Below, in pieces: positions 36,923 through 45,639 of a stretch of DNA of 64,000 nt. The notes under the pieces were generated by a model, which worked only from the letters and a program-made list of their open reading frames with translations, was not told the origin of the DNA and did no database searches. The position numbers were made by a program, and so were the translations under genes. The first letter of the stretch is position 1; each line of letters begins with the position of its first letter. The stretch comes from Sediminibacterium sp. TEGAF015 (GTDB taxonomy: Bacteria; Bacteroidota; Bacteroidia; Chitinophagales; Chitinophagaceae), in contig NZ_AP026683.1 in the NCBI RefSeq assembly GCF_025997995.1, positions 2,976,501 through 3,040,500 of the forward strand. Direction: 5' to 3'.

Positions 36923-38794
36923 ATGCCTGTTTGTGCCTTGAATAATATGATTAGTGTGGGCTTGTTTACCACGGCCAAACTGGAAGAAATTGATGTGATT
37001 GCTGATGAGTTTGACTATGCACAAATTAAAGCTGCACTGAATTTCGGGTACCTTACCCGTAAGGCTTATGTAGCTTTTCTAGAGCGTTCAGGTTTTCCGC
37101 TGGTTGACGTTCGTAACGAAGTTTTAGATGAAAGCTTTGTAGAGCAATGTGACCTGCTGCACCTGAACGCTTTTTTATATTTACCAATGCGGAATGATGG
37201 CAGAGGTAATTTACTTGTGGCGGCTGCCGATCCAATGGATGAAAGACTTCAGGGCTATTTGGAAGTAAAGTTTAATTCTAAGATTAAACTGGTTGCAGCT
37301 TCCGATTTGGATATTACCTGGATGGTGCACAAGCTAAGAGGGGAGTATTATGTAAAAGAGTCGGTGTTTAGCTTGATGCGCAAGGATCCGGATAGTTCTG
37401 GACTAACTACTTTTACAGATGCGCAGTTGGTGTTTATTTTTATTGCCATCGCCATCGCTTTCATTTTATTGACTTACAATTTTGTCAACAGCTTTATTTT
37501 CTTTAACCTGTTTTTCAGTTTTGTCTTTTTATTTTCTATTGTATTTAAATTATACATCGCATTAAAAGGGTCTAAGTACGAATTGGTGGAAGTGGTTACC
37601 AAAGAAGAAGTAAAAGCTGTTCAGAGTGACACCCTTCCTGTTTACACGATTCTTTTGCCAGTTTATAAGGAAGATAAATTGATTCGTAAATTAATCTGGA
37701 ATCTTCGAAGCCTGGATTATCCAAGAGGAAAGCTCGACGTTAAATTGCTGATTGAAGAAGACGATGATAAAACCCTGAATGCCGTACGTAACCTGGATTT
37801 TCCGGCTAACTTTGAAACGATTGTGGTTCCCTTCCACATGCCAAAAACAAAGCCCAAAGCCTGTAACTACGGATTGTTCTTTTGCAAAGGAACCTATTTA
37901 ACCATCTATGATGCAGAAGACGTTCCAGATTCAGATCAATTAAAAAAAGTAGTGACTTTATTCAGAAAGCTTCCCAAAGACTATGTGGTATTGCAGGGAG
38001 CTTTAAACTATTTTAACAAGAATGAGAACCTGTTGACCCGCATGTTCACTTTGGAATATTCTTATTGGTTCGATTACATGTTGCCGGGACTTCAATCACT
38101 GGACGTTCCGATTCCATTGGGGGGTACATCGAATCACTTTAAATTAGACAAACTGAAGGAACTGGGTGGATGGGATCCTTTTAACGTTACAGAAGATGCC
38201 GACTTAGGGGTGCGCGTATTTGAGAAAAGATATAAAGTGGGTGTAGTAAATAGTACTACTTTAGAAGAAGCCAACAATGAGCCATTTAATTGGATTCGTC
38301 AACGCTCTCGCTGGATTAAAGGGTATATGCAAACCTTATTAGTGCATATGCGAAATCCTGCCAAACTGGTAGGTAAAATTGGATGGAGAGGATTTTTCGG
38401 ATTCAACTTCTTCGTAGGTTTTACTCCTATTACTTTCTTATTGTATCCTGTATTGCTTGGATTTTATATTGTATACCTTGTTTTTGATTTGCAGACTGTT
38501 CGCGTTTTGTTCCCTGACTGGGTATTGTATATTTCTATTTTCAACTTTGTGGCAGGGAATACATTGATGATTTATGTAAATATGCTAGCCGTATTTAAGC
38601 GCAGATTTTATGAGTTGATATTGTTTGCCCTTGTAAATCCTTTTTATTGGTTAATGCACTCTATTGCAGCGTACAAAGGATTATGGCAGTTGATTTATAA
38701 GCCATTTTACTGGGAAAAAACCAATCATGGATTAACGAAAGTATCTCATTCATCCGCTGCTGCAACCGTGGTAGCCAATGCCAATGAAACCTAA
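36923..38794 (+). CDS. Processive family-2 glycosyltransferase with N-terminal GspE_N/MshEN-like domain
   Basis: The 623-residue membrane enzyme starts with a soluble domain (about 30-140) whose pattern SGFPLVDVRNEVLD, LPMRNDGRGNLLVAAADPMD and IKLVAASDLDI resembles GspE_N/MshEN, a fold that can bind c-di-GMP. Two helices follow (168-213), then a GT2 domain with LPVYKED, DxD-type DAED (330-333), TED (423-425, catalytic base) and RQRSRW (459-464), the marker of processive synthases, and three or four C-terminal helices. E. coli NfrB also combines GT2 with MshEN, in the opposite order. The RLGxxL motifs needed for c-di-GMP binding are not obvious. Its partner is the preceding BcsB-like protein. 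Confidence 0.85.
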   Translation: MPVCALNNMISVGLFTTAKLEEIDVIADEFDYAQIKAALNFGYLTRKAYVAFLERSGFPLVDVRNEVLDESFVEQCDLLHLNAFLYLPMRNDGRGNLLVAAADPMDERLQGYLEVKFNSKIKLVAASDLDITWMVHKLRGEYYVKESVFSLMRKDPDSSGLTTFTDAQLVFIFIAIAIAFILLTYNFVNSFIFFNLFFSFVFLFSIVFKLYIALKGSKYELVEVVTKEEVKAVQSDTLPVYTILLPVYKEDKLIRKLIWNLRSLDYPRGKLDVKLLIEEDDDKTLNAVRNLDFPANFETIVVPFHMPKTKPKACNYGLFFCKGTYLTIYDAEDVPDSDQLKKVVTLFRKLPKDYVVLQGALNYFNKNENLLTRMFTLEYSYWFDYMLPGLQSLDVPIPLGGTSNHFKLDKLKELGGWDPFNVTEDADLGVRVFEKRYKVGVVNSTTLEEANNEPFNWIRQRSRWIKGYMQTLLVHMRNPAKLVGKIGWRGFFGFNFFVGFTPITFLLYPVLLGFYIVYLVFDLQTVRVLFPDWVLYISIFNFVAGNTLMIYVNMLAVFKRRFYELILFALVNPFYWLMHSIAAYKGLWQLIYKPFYWEKTNHGLTKVSHSSAAATVVANANET

Positions 38795-40362
38795 TGAAAT
38801 TTAGTAGTCAGAAAATACGGATTATTTCTTTGCTGCTGGTCATTTATTATGTGATCCTGGCCTGGCTGTTTAATAGAATTGGATTTGAACACTCAGAAAG
38901 ATTGTTCTATGCCGAAAAACTAAAGCTCTTATTTGAGTATAACGAGAATACGCTTTTAACCCTCGGTACAACTTTTCCTACAACTTCTTTTTTAATCAAT
39001 ATTCTTTTTACTCCTTTCGGGTATTTATTTGCGCCGGTGGCTTCTTCCATTGTCTTGATGTCTTTCCTGTTTTTCTTTATGGCCAAAGACATCAACGGCT
39101 CTGAGTTGCCTTCGCGTACCCTGATGTTTGCTTTGCTAGTTTTGTTCTTGGTTCATCCGCAGTTTATTTTTGCGGCAACAAGCGGAAGAAACATTGCAGC
39201 AATCATGCTCTTCACGTACATGCTGTTTAGAAGTTTATTCTTTTATTATAAAAACCAGACTACTTACTATTTATCACTTGCAAGTTTGTATTTAGGTGCA
39301 TTGATATTCTCTGAAGTAAAATTTCTCTGGTTAATTCTGGGCTTTCTTCCTTTTGTAGTTTTGGTAGGGATTGAAGGGATTAAAACTGCCAAGGGAGAAC
39401 CAGTGGTCTTTCAATATTTTCAGGCGCTGAACAATCGGTCACTTCGTCGTAAACTGGTGAACAGGACGGTTTCCCTGTATTTTATTCTGTATCTATTGCC
39501 ATTGGCGGCTATTTTCCTTTTCCGTGTTTTGAATGAATCTCATGCAGGCGATCCTACTTACTTCTTAAGTTCTCAGTATTCTAACTGGAGGGTTACCGGG
39601 GTCTCATCCATTACCAATATATTAGAAAGGGGATATGGAGATAACCTGAATAAACAGACTCAGATTATTTTTCCATTGTTTACTGTTTTACTTGCTCCTA
39701 TTTTTCTTTCTGCGCTCATGTTGTTCAAGGGGAAACTGTATGAATTACTAACCTTATTTACTCCTTTGATATTTGTATCCATCGTAATGATTGATATTCA
39801 ATTTTACATGACAATCGAGTATTATGTACTGATACCTGTAATGGCTTTTGTTGCATTTAGTTTTGCCAGTATGGTTAAACTAAACAGATTTATGTCATCA
39901 GTTATTATTCTGGTTGGTACGTTTCTTACGTTAATTGGTGGCTTCTATTATTTTAGTGAAACATCCGATTTTGAAGAACAACGTTTTGTGAAAATGGTAA
40001 CGAACACATCGGAATGGTTTTCTGCTAAAAAGGATTCAGAAGAGAAACAGCTAGCCGATTATATAGCTTCTGTTAAATCTCCTTCCAGACCTGTGTTGAT
40101 TGATGATGCGGCGGCATACGGTGTGGTAGCTTATTTACCAACCTTAGATGGTTTGGTAATGCCATTACAGAAGAATTTTATTACAGTAATTGAAAACCCT
40201 GCATTGTCAGTAGAGTACATTTTAATTGCTAAGCGGCACAATCTAAAGCACAATTTTACAGCGATGAACGCGTACAATATGGTTGTAATGAAAGACCGGT
40301 TGAACCTAAGGTCCAACCGGGTCTTTGAAACAGAAAACTGGATTGTTTATTCAATTAGATAA
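38794..40362 (+). CDS. Polytopic membrane protein of the exopolysaccharide locus, function unknown
   Basis: The 522-residue protein has about ten hydrophobic segments from residue 9 to 395 and a soluble C-terminal domain of about 120 residues. Its general plan (short periplasmic loops early, soluble end) is like GT-C fold glycosyltransferases, but I see no diagnostic acidic motif in the first loop, so no activity is claimed. The start codon overlaps the stop of the GT2 gene (TAATG), which indicates coupled translation and a joint function, for instance in polymer modification or export. The last 24 codons contain a strong hairpin (40291-40326). Confidence 0.7.
   Translation: MKFSSQKIRIISLLLVIYYVILAWLFNRIGFEHSERLFYAEKLKLLFEYNENTLLTLGTTFPTTSFLINILFTPFGYLFAPVASSIVLMSFLFFFMAKDINGSELPSRTLMFALLVLFLVHPQFIFAATSGRNIAAIMLFTYMLFRSLFFYYKNQTTYYLSLASLYLGALIFSEVKFLWLILGFLPFVVLVGIEGIKTAKGEPVVFQYFQALNNRSLRRKLVNRTVSLYFILYLLPLAAIFLFRVLNESHAGDPTYFLSSQYSNWRVTGVSSITNILERGYGDNLNKQTQIIFPLFTVLLAPIFLSALMLFKGKLYELLTLFTPLIFVSIVMIDIQFYMTIEYYVLIPVMAFVAFSFASMVKLNRFMSSVIILVGTFLTLIGGFYYFSETSDFEEQRFVKMVTNTSEWFSAKKDSEEKQLADYIASVKSPSRPVLIDDAAAYGVVAYLPTLDGLVMPLQKNFITVIENPALSVEYILIAKRHNLKHNFTAMNAYNMVVMKDRLNLRSNRVFETENWIVYSIR
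40291..40326. other. Strong 36-nt hairpin inside the 3' coding end
   Basis: AAAGACC, GGTTG and ACC pair with GGT, CAACC and GGTCTTT, giving about 15 bp with one mismatch, one bulged G and a TAA loop. It lies 34 nt before the stop of the membrane-protein gene and close to the 3' end of the convergent fadN-like gene at 40382. No T-run follows on either strand, so it is not a standard intrinsic terminator; it may protect 3' ends. Confidence 0.5.
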
Positions 40363-40381
40363 GCTGCAAATACTTTTTTAT

Positions 40382-42757
40382 TTAGTTTCTAATAGGTCTT
40401 CCGCTTTTCAATACGCTTTGAATTCTTTCCAGTGATTTCTTTTCACCACAAAGGCTTAAGAAAGCTTCTCTTTCTAAATCGAGTAAGTATTGTTCGCTTA
40501 CCAGTGTTTGTGCACTTAAATCGCCACCACACATTACATAAGCCAGTTTACGAGCTACCAATGCATCGTGATCGGTTGCATATCCACCTCTCCACATACC
40601 ATTGATACCCGCTAGCATAGCACCTAATCCAGATTTACCTAATACTTTAATATCGGTTCTTTGCACAGGTGTGTTGTAACCTGCTTCGTGTAATTCCAAT
40701 ACAGACTTCTTGGCTTCCGCAATTCTCCTTCCAATGTTCATCACAACTTCATCCTGCCCCTGTCTTAATATGCCCATTTCAAATGCCTCTTGAGCCGAAG
40801 TGGCCACTTTGGCTGTTGCAATAGAGAAGAACCTTTTCTTTAGTGTATTGGTTTCCGGTTCGTCTTCGTGTAATTCGTCACTGGCTCTTAATGCAAACTC
40901 TTTGGTTCCGCCACCACCAGGAATTAAGCCCACACCAAGTTCTACCAGACCAATATATGTTTCAGCAGCCGCACAAACTTTGTCTGCATGTAAGTTCATT
41001 TCGCAACCTCCACCCAGTGTAAGTCCATGGGGAGCAGTAACAACAGGCACACTGGAATAACGTAAACGCATCATGGTGTTTTGGAACATGCGGATAGCCA
41101 TATCCAGCTCATCGTATTCCTGTTCAATCGCTAACATGAATATCATACCCACATTGGCACCTGCGCTAAAGTTAGGTCCTTCGTTGGCTATTACCAGCCC
41201 TTTAAAGCTTTCTTCTGCTTTGCTTATGGCTTTGTTAACGCCTTCGAGTACTTCGCCACCCATGCTGTTCATTTTGGTGCTCCATTCTAATCCTGCTACT
41301 CCATCTCCAATATCATACATTCTGCAGGCACTGTTTTTCCAAATGATTTTATCGCTATGGTTCTTTAGTATCAGGAATGATTCGCCGCCTGGAATGGCTT
41401 TGTACATTTTACTGGCTACATCGTAATACATGCGTTTTCCATTTTCTACCTTGTAGAAATGGGTAGCACCAGTTGCGAGCATTTCTGAAACCCATGGTGC
41501 AACGCTATAACCCGCTGCCTGCATGGCTTCTACGGTTTTGGCAACCCCAACTGTGTCCCATGATTCAAAGGCGCCGATTTCCCATCCAAAGCCAGCCATC
41601 ATGGCGTCGTCTACTCTATACAATTCATCGCTGATTTCAGGAATTCTGAATGAAATATAAGAGAACAAAGAGAAATGAAAAGCCCTGTAAAATTCACCCG
41701 CTTTATCAGGTGCCGCACTTAACATTTTTATTCTTTGCTTTAAATCTTCAACAGGTTTGGCTGCTTCAAGACTTGAAAATTTTGGCTTTGTTCGTGCACC
41801 ATATTCCATGGTTTGCAAATTCAGGGTAAGAATTTCCTTGCCGGAAGCAGATTTGATTTTCTTGAAAAACCCTTGACCAGTTTTATCTCCCAACCAATTA
41901 TTGGCTGTTATTTTTTCTAACCAGGAAGGGATGGTAAAAATGGTTTTTGCTTCGTCGTTCGGGCAGTTGTCTGCAACGCCTTTGGCTACTTTCACTAATG
42001 TATCAATACCTACTACATCCGCAGTTCTGAATGTAGCCGATTTAGGTCTTCCAATGATTGGGCCGGTTAATGCATCAATTTCATCAACGGTTAATCCCTG
42101 CTTCTCCATAATATGGAAAATACTCATGATGCTGAATACGCCAATTCTGTTGGCAATGAATGCAGGCGTATCCTTACACAATACAGTTGTTTTTCCTAAG
42201 TGTACATCACCATAGTGCATTAAGAAATTGACTACCTCAGGATCCGTAAATGGCGTAGGAATAATTTCCAGTAATCTTAAGTAGCGCGGAGGATTAAAGA
42301 AGTGTGTTCCACAGAAATGCTTTTTAAAATCATCGGATCTGCCTTCTGCCATCATATGAATAGGAATCCCTGAAGTATTGGAAGTGATAAGGGTTCCCGG
42401 CTTTCTGAATTTTTCTACTTTTTCATAAATCAGTTGCTTGATGTCTAGTCTTTCAACTACTACTTCTATAATCCAGTCGCAACCAGCAATGTCTTTTAGG
42501 TTATCATCAAAGTTGCCAGTAGTTATTCTGTTCACCACAGACTTGGTAAAAACAGGAGAGGGGTTGCTTTTAACAGCTGATGCCAACGCATCATTTACCA
42601 ACTTGTTTCTTTCTGCTGGTTTTGTACTTTCTGCTGCAGCTGCTGGAACCATATCCAGCAATAATACGGGTAGTCCAATCCCTGCAAAATGGCAGGCAAT
42701 TCTTGACCCCATTACACCACTTCCGAGTACGGCAACTTTTTTGATAGAACGTTTCAT
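40382..42757 (-). CDS. 3-hydroxyacyl-CoA dehydrogenase / enoyl-CoA hydratase (FadN-type)
   Basis: The 791-residue fusion enzyme carries two steps of fatty-acid beta-oxidation. The N-terminal half is the NAD-binding 3-hydroxyacyl-CoA dehydrogenase: VAVLGSGVMGSRIACHFAG (8-26), the active-site segment HFFNPPRYLRLLEIIPTP and the helical domain with NRIGVFSIM. The C-terminal half is a crotonase fold with IANEGPNFSAGANVG and HGLTLGGGCEMNLHADK, which holds the oxyanion-hole glycines, and LIPGGGGTKE. This order (dehydrogenase first) is that of FadN, not of E. coli FadB or FadJ. It probably works with a thiolase and acyl-CoA dehydrogenase elsewhere. A palindrome lies 55 nt upstream. Confidence 0.92.
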   Translation of the reverse strand: MKRSIKKVAVLGSGVMGSRIACHFAGIGLPVLLLDMVPAAAAESTKPAERNKLVNDALASAVKSNPSPVFTKSVVNRITTGNFDDNLKDIAGCDWIIEVVVERLDIKQLIYEKVEKFRKPGTLITSNTSGIPIHMMAEGRSDDFKKHFCGTHFFNPPRYLRLLEIIPTPFTDPEVVNFLMHYGDVHLGKTTVLCKDTPAFIANRIGVFSIMSIFHIMEKQGLTVDEIDALTGPIIGRPKSATFRTADVVGIDTLVKVAKGVADNCPNDEAKTIFTIPSWLEKITANNWLGDKTGQGFFKKIKSASGKEILTLNLQTMEYGARTKPKFSSLEAAKPVEDLKQRIKMLSAAPDKAGEFYRAFHFSLFSYISFRIPEISDELYRVDDAMMAGFGWEIGAFESWDTVGVAKTVEAMQAAGYSVAPWVSEMLATGATHFYKVENGKRMYYDVASKMYKAIPGGESFLILKNHSDKIIWKNSACRMYDIGDGVAGLEWSTKMNSMGGEVLEGVNKAISKAEESFKGLVIANEGPNFSAGANVGMIFMLAIEQEYDELDMAIRMFQNTMMRLRYSSVPVVTAPHGLTLGGGCEMNLHADKVCAAAETYIGLVELGVGLIPGGGGTKEFALRASDELHEDEPETNTLKKRFFSIATAKVATSAQEAFEMGILRQGQDEVVMNIGRRIAEAKKSVLELHEAGYNTPVQRTDIKVLGKSGLGAMLAGINGMWRGGYATDHDALVARKLAYVMCGGDLSAQTLVSEQYLLDLEREAFLSLCGEKKSLERIQSVLKSGRPIRN

Positions 42758-42812
42758 TGTTGAAATATTTATGGCGAAATTAGTTAGCTATGCAACTATT
42801 TTCCGAAGATAA

Positions 42813-42826
42813 GGTAAATTTTTACC
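42813..42826. promoter_or_regulatory. Palindromic operator candidate upstream of the fadN-like gene
   Basis: GGTAAA and TTTACC, separated by TT, form a perfect 6-bp dyad 55 nt upstream of the ATG at 42757. Beta-oxidation genes are often controlled by TetR- or GntR-type fatty-acid regulators that bind such dyads, but no regulator is adjacent. It could also be chance in AT-rich DNA. Confidence 0.35.
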
Positions 42827-42887
42827 GAAGGGACTTTAATAAGAAAAAAAATATCGTTAAAGCCCTTGAGCCTTATGGGCAAAAAAA

Positions 42888-42920
42888 ATATCAAATCTTT
42901 CTGACTGAAAAATTTGATAT
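42888..42920 (-). terminator. Terminator of the 26-codon small gene
   Basis: ATATCAAAT (42888-42896) and ATTTGATAT (42912-42920) form a perfect 9-bp stem; on the minus strand it is followed by eight T (complement of 42880-42887). It lies 25 nt after the stop of the small gene at 42945-43025. Confidence 0.65.
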
Positions 42921-42944
42921 TAATAAGCTGGTTTTTCTTTGAGG

Positions 42945-43025
42945 TCACTCTTCAGATACGGCAGCACCTTTGTATGCAAAATACAAGCAAACTAGGTAAA
43001 CTGCTAATAGTACGTATACTAGCAT
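42945..43025 (-). CDS. Probable 26-residue single-span membrane peptide
   Basis: On the minus strand an ATG at 43025 opens a 26-codon frame ending TGA at 42945. The peptide starts MLVYVLLAVYLVCLYFAY, one hydrophobic helix of membrane length, followed by a short charged tail KGAAVSEE. This is the plan of small membrane subunits such as CydX or KdpF, though it matches none that I recognise. A hairpin with a T-run follows 25 nt later, which supports a separate short transcript. The rest of the gap (42758-42879 and 43026-43282) shows no other gene. No Shine-Dalgarno sequence is seen, as usual in this group. It could still be a chance frame. Confidence 0.55.
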   Translation of the reverse strand: MLVYVLLAVYLVCLYFAYKGAAVSEE

Positions 43026-43282
43026 AATCGGGGGGGATTTTGATTACTAATTTATATAGAAATTCTTTTCAGTTTCAATATTTATTGTTAACATCTGTGG
43101 AAAATGACAAATGCATGGCAATGATTCTAATATTTAACCAAAAAATGCAAGGTTTTGTTCATAGTGTCCGTAGAAACGATTAAAGGATGGGTGCACAAAC
43201 GATTTATCAACCGCTGTTTGGGGATTTTTGCCATTTAAAATTTTGCCCTTTTCTTTCATTGTGTTCAACGTATTTTTGAGAA

Positions 43283-43594
43283 ATGGAGATAAAAGCCAAT
43301 ACAATTGCTCACCTGGCCAACCTGAGCAGGTTGCATATTGCTGAATCACAGATGGAGCAATACCAGCAAGACCTTCAGAAAATGGTGGCATTTATTGAAA
43401 AGCTCAACGAACTGGATACCGAAGGGGTTGCTCCGCTTCGGGATATGACAGCTTCATCTGCTTCCTTTACAACAGCTTCTTCTGTGTTAAGAGAGGATAG
43501 CGTTAAAGGGAGCCTTGCTTTGGATGAGGCGTTGCAAAATGCACCTGTATCTCATTCCCCTTATTTTATTGTACCCAAGGTCATTAAAAAATAA
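43283..43594 (+). CDS. gatC: Asp-tRNA(Asn)/Glu-tRNA(Gln) amidotransferase subunit C
   Basis: GatC is the small subunit that stabilises GatAB, which makes Gln-tRNA or Asn-tRNA by transamidation. The 103-residue product fits the family: [39 protein letters not shown], then PLRD and a C-terminal FIVPKVIKK. gatA and gatB are not in the window, so the subunit genes are scattered. TATTTTTG, a perfect -7 match, ends 4 nt before the ATG, suggesting a leaderless or nearly leaderless mRNA. The stop overlaps the following ABC ATPase start (TAATG). Confidence 0.93.
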   Translation: MEIKANTIAHLANLSRLHIAESQMEQYQQDLQKMVAFIEKLNELDTEGVAPLRDMTASSASFTTASSVLREDSVKGSLALDEALQNAPVSHSPYFIVPKVIKK

Positions 43595-44292
43595 TGTTAA
43601 TTATGTCTACTGAATCCATCATACACCTAGAAGGAATTGAAAAAAGTTATTTCATGGGTAACCAGGCAATTCCTGTTTTAAAGGGAATTAATCTGGATAT
43701 TTTCAAAAACGAATACGTAGCCCTGATGGGACCTTCTGGTAGTGGTAAGAGTACCCTGATGAATATCCTTGGCTGTTTGGATTCACCTACAGGAGGAAAA
43801 TATATTCTGAACGGGAAAGACGTAAGTAAGATGGAAGATGATGATCTGGCCGAGGTTAGAAATACGGAAATTGGTTTCGTGTTTCAGCAGTTCAATTTAT
43901 TGCCTCGTTTAACGGCGGCAGAAAACGTGGCACTTCCCTTGATTTATGCTGGTGTATCCAAGAAAGAAAGACATGAAAGAGCAATGGCTGCATTAGAAAA
44001 AGTAGGCCTTGCCGAAAGATCGCACCACAAGTCTAATGAGCTCAGCGGCGGACAAATCCAAAGGGTGGCGATTGCCCGTGCTTTGGTGAACAATCCCTCC
44101 ATACTATTGGCCGATGAACCTACCGGTAACCTAGACTCCAAAACTTCTGTTGAAGTAATGCATATTTTCGGAAAATTACAGGAAGCTGGTAATACGGTGG
44201 TATTGGTAACCCATGAAGAAGATATTGCTGCTTATGCACGTAGAGTGGTTCGTTTAAGAGATGGATTAGTGGAGAGCGATACAACAAAATAG
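43594..44292 (+). CDS. ABC transporter ATP-binding protein, MacB/LolD type
   Basis: The 232-residue ATPase has Walker [16 protein letters not shown], the Q-loop [18 protein letters not shown], signature [16 protein letters not shown] and Walker [13 protein letters not shown] with the H-loop [27 protein letters not shown] is typical of the MacB/LolD/FtsE branch (type VII ABC, mechanotransmission systems). No permease is adjacent, so the partner is encoded elsewhere. ATG 43594 overlaps the gatC stop; a second ATG at 43603 ([11 protein letters not shown]) is equally possible. Confidence 0.9.
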   Translation: MLIMSTESIIHLEGIEKSYFMGNQAIPVLKGINLDIFKNEYVALMGPSGSGKSTLMNILGCLDSPTGGKYILNGKDVSKMEDDDLAEVRNTEIGFVFQQFNLLPRLTAAENVALPLIYAGVSKKERHERAMAALEKVGLAERSHHKSNELSGGQIQRVAIARALVNNPSILLADEPTGNLDSKTSVEVMHIFGKLQEAGNTVVLVTHEEDIAAYARRVVRLRDGLVESDTTK

Positions 44293-44347
44293 TATATTGC
44301 CGAACATTTGAGCAGTTCTGTTGTAATGATTCCTCAGCGTACAAACT

Positions 44348-44908
44348 ATGGCGATTAAGATATATACCAAAACAGGCGATTTAGGCAAGACTTCATTAAT
44401 AGGTGGTACCAAAGTACCCAAAAGTCATATCAGAATAGATACATACGGAACGGTGGATGAATTGAACTCCTGGATAGGAGTCGTGAGCGACCTTACACCC
44501 GATGAACATATTAAAGTGGTCCTGAAAGAAATTCAGGATCGTTTGTTTACTGTTGGCTCTTCGTTGGCCTGTGACCCGGAGAAAGAACCCCTGATGAAAA
44601 TTCCTGACTTAAAGGAATCAGACATTGTTTTTCTGGAAAAAGAGATTGATCAGATGAACGACAGTTTACCTGCCATGAAATTCTTTGTACTACCTGGAGG
44701 GCATTTGGCTATTTCTCAAACGCATGTAGCACGCTGCGTATGCCGCAGAGCAGAACGTTGCTGCGTGAACATGCAGGAGCAGGATATATTTGTTGAACCC
44801 CTTGTAATTAAATACCTGAATCGGTTAAGCGATTATTTATTTGTTTTGTCCAGATACATCGGACATCAGATGGGTGTGGCTGAAATTCCCTGGAAGCCGC
44901 GCGTTTAA
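44348..44908 (+). CDS. ATP:cob(I)alamin adenosyltransferase, PduO type
   Basis: The 186-residue enzyme transfers adenosyl from ATP to cob(I)alamin, making coenzyme B12. The N-terminal ATP loop IYTKTGDLGKTSLIGG, TYGTVDELNSWIGV, the RCVCRRAERC segment (typical RxxxRRxER active-site helix) and the C-terminal YLNRLSDYLFVLSRY are all PduO/MMAB signatures. The length is normal for the single-domain form. It probably serves methylmalonyl-CoA mutase or ribonucleotide reductase. Its last 4 nt overlap the convergent LolD-like gene. Confidence 0.95.
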   Translation: MAIKIYTKTGDLGKTSLIGGTKVPKSHIRIDTYGTVDELNSWIGVVSDLTPDEHIKVVLKEIQDRLFTVGSSLACDPEKEPLMKIPDLKESDIVFLEKEIDQMNDSLPAMKFFVLPGGHLAISQTHVARCVCRRAERCCVNMQEQDIFVEPLVIKYLNRLSDYLFVLSRYIGHQMGVAEIPWKPRV

Positions 44909-45555
44909 ATAATCAGGCCGTCCTTCATGTGCAGGGTTCTGTGGCTTAGCCCGGCCAATTCTTCGTTGTGTGTAACAATTAAAAAGCTGGTTCCCATCTC
45001 CTGATTGATGCGGGTAAACAGCTGGTGCAATTCTCTGGCATTGGTACTATCCAGATTGCCTGTAGGCTCGTCTGCAAATACTATCAAAGGTTCGTTTATC
45101 AAGGCCCTGGCTACTGCCACCCGCTGCTGTTCGCCGCCGGAGAGTTCGTTGGGTTTGTGGTGGGTACGATCTTTCAGCCCTAATAAATCTAATAATTGTA
45201 ATGCCCTTTCTTTTACTGCTGCATTGCTTTTATTGGCTATCCAACCCGGTATGCTTACGTTTTCTAGGGCATCAAACTCTGGTAACAAATGGTGAAACTG
45301 AAAAATAAAACCCATGTTCAGGTTCCTGAAATGAGCCAGATCTTGTGTATTCATGCCCAATAAATCCTGCTCATTAACCATAATTTTTCCGCTGTCCGGC
45401 CGATCTAGGGTCCCTAAAATATGGAGCAGGGTGCTTTTGCCAGCCCCCGAAGAACCTACAATACTGACCATTTCTCCTTTTTGGATGCTGATATCAACCC
45501 CTTTTAACACTGCAAGGTTTCCGAATTTTCTGGTAATGGCTGTAGCTTTCAGCAT
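44905..45555 (-). CDS. lolD: ABC transporter ATP-binding protein, LolD-like
   Basis: The 216-residue protein has Walker [17 protein letters not shown]-loop [17 protein letters not shown], signature [16 protein letters not shown], Walker [14 protein letters not shown] and H-loop [21 protein letters not shown] is strongly LolD-like; LolD drives release of lipoproteins from the inner membrane with LolC/E. The permease genes are not adjacent, so a MacB-type role is not excluded. It differs clearly from the ATPase at 43594. It is divergent from the small acidic protein gene at 45640. Confidence 0.88.
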   Translation of the reverse strand: MLKATAITRKFGNLAVLKGVDISIQKGEMVSIVGSSGAGKSTLLHILGTLDRPDSGKIMVNEQDLLGMNTQDLAHFRNLNMGFIFQFHHLLPEFDALENVSIPGWIANKSNAAVKERALQLLDLLGLKDRTHHKPNELSGGEQQRVAVARALINEPLIVFADEPTGNLDSTNARELHQLFTRINQEMGTSFLIVTHNEELAGLSHRTLHMKDGLII

Positions 45556-45591
45556 GTATTGGGCTTTTTTAAGATCCGTAAATTAACCTTT

Positions 45592-45622
45592 TTTGGTGGT
45601 ATCATTTATACGGTTACTTTTG
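45592..45622 (+). promoter_or_regulatory. Canonical Bacteroidota promoter
   Basis: TTTG (45592-45595), exactly 19 nt, and TACTTTTG (45615-45622) match the TTTG-N19-TAnnTTTG consensus fully. The predicted start of transcription is around 45627, giving a 5' leader of about 13 nt before ATG 45640. Confidence 0.82.
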
Positions 45623-45639
45623 CAAAAATAATCGAGACT

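Noticed and set aside
43231..43259. Possible sixth copy of the hairpin core upstream of gatC (CATTTAAAATT, then CATTG)
   Set aside because: Only the first 11 bases agree with copy D; the middle and the GCAAT part differ and there are no complementary arms.
43134..43391. 85-codon minus-strand frame overlapping gatC
   Set aside because: It covers the start of a certain gene and has no domain resemblance.
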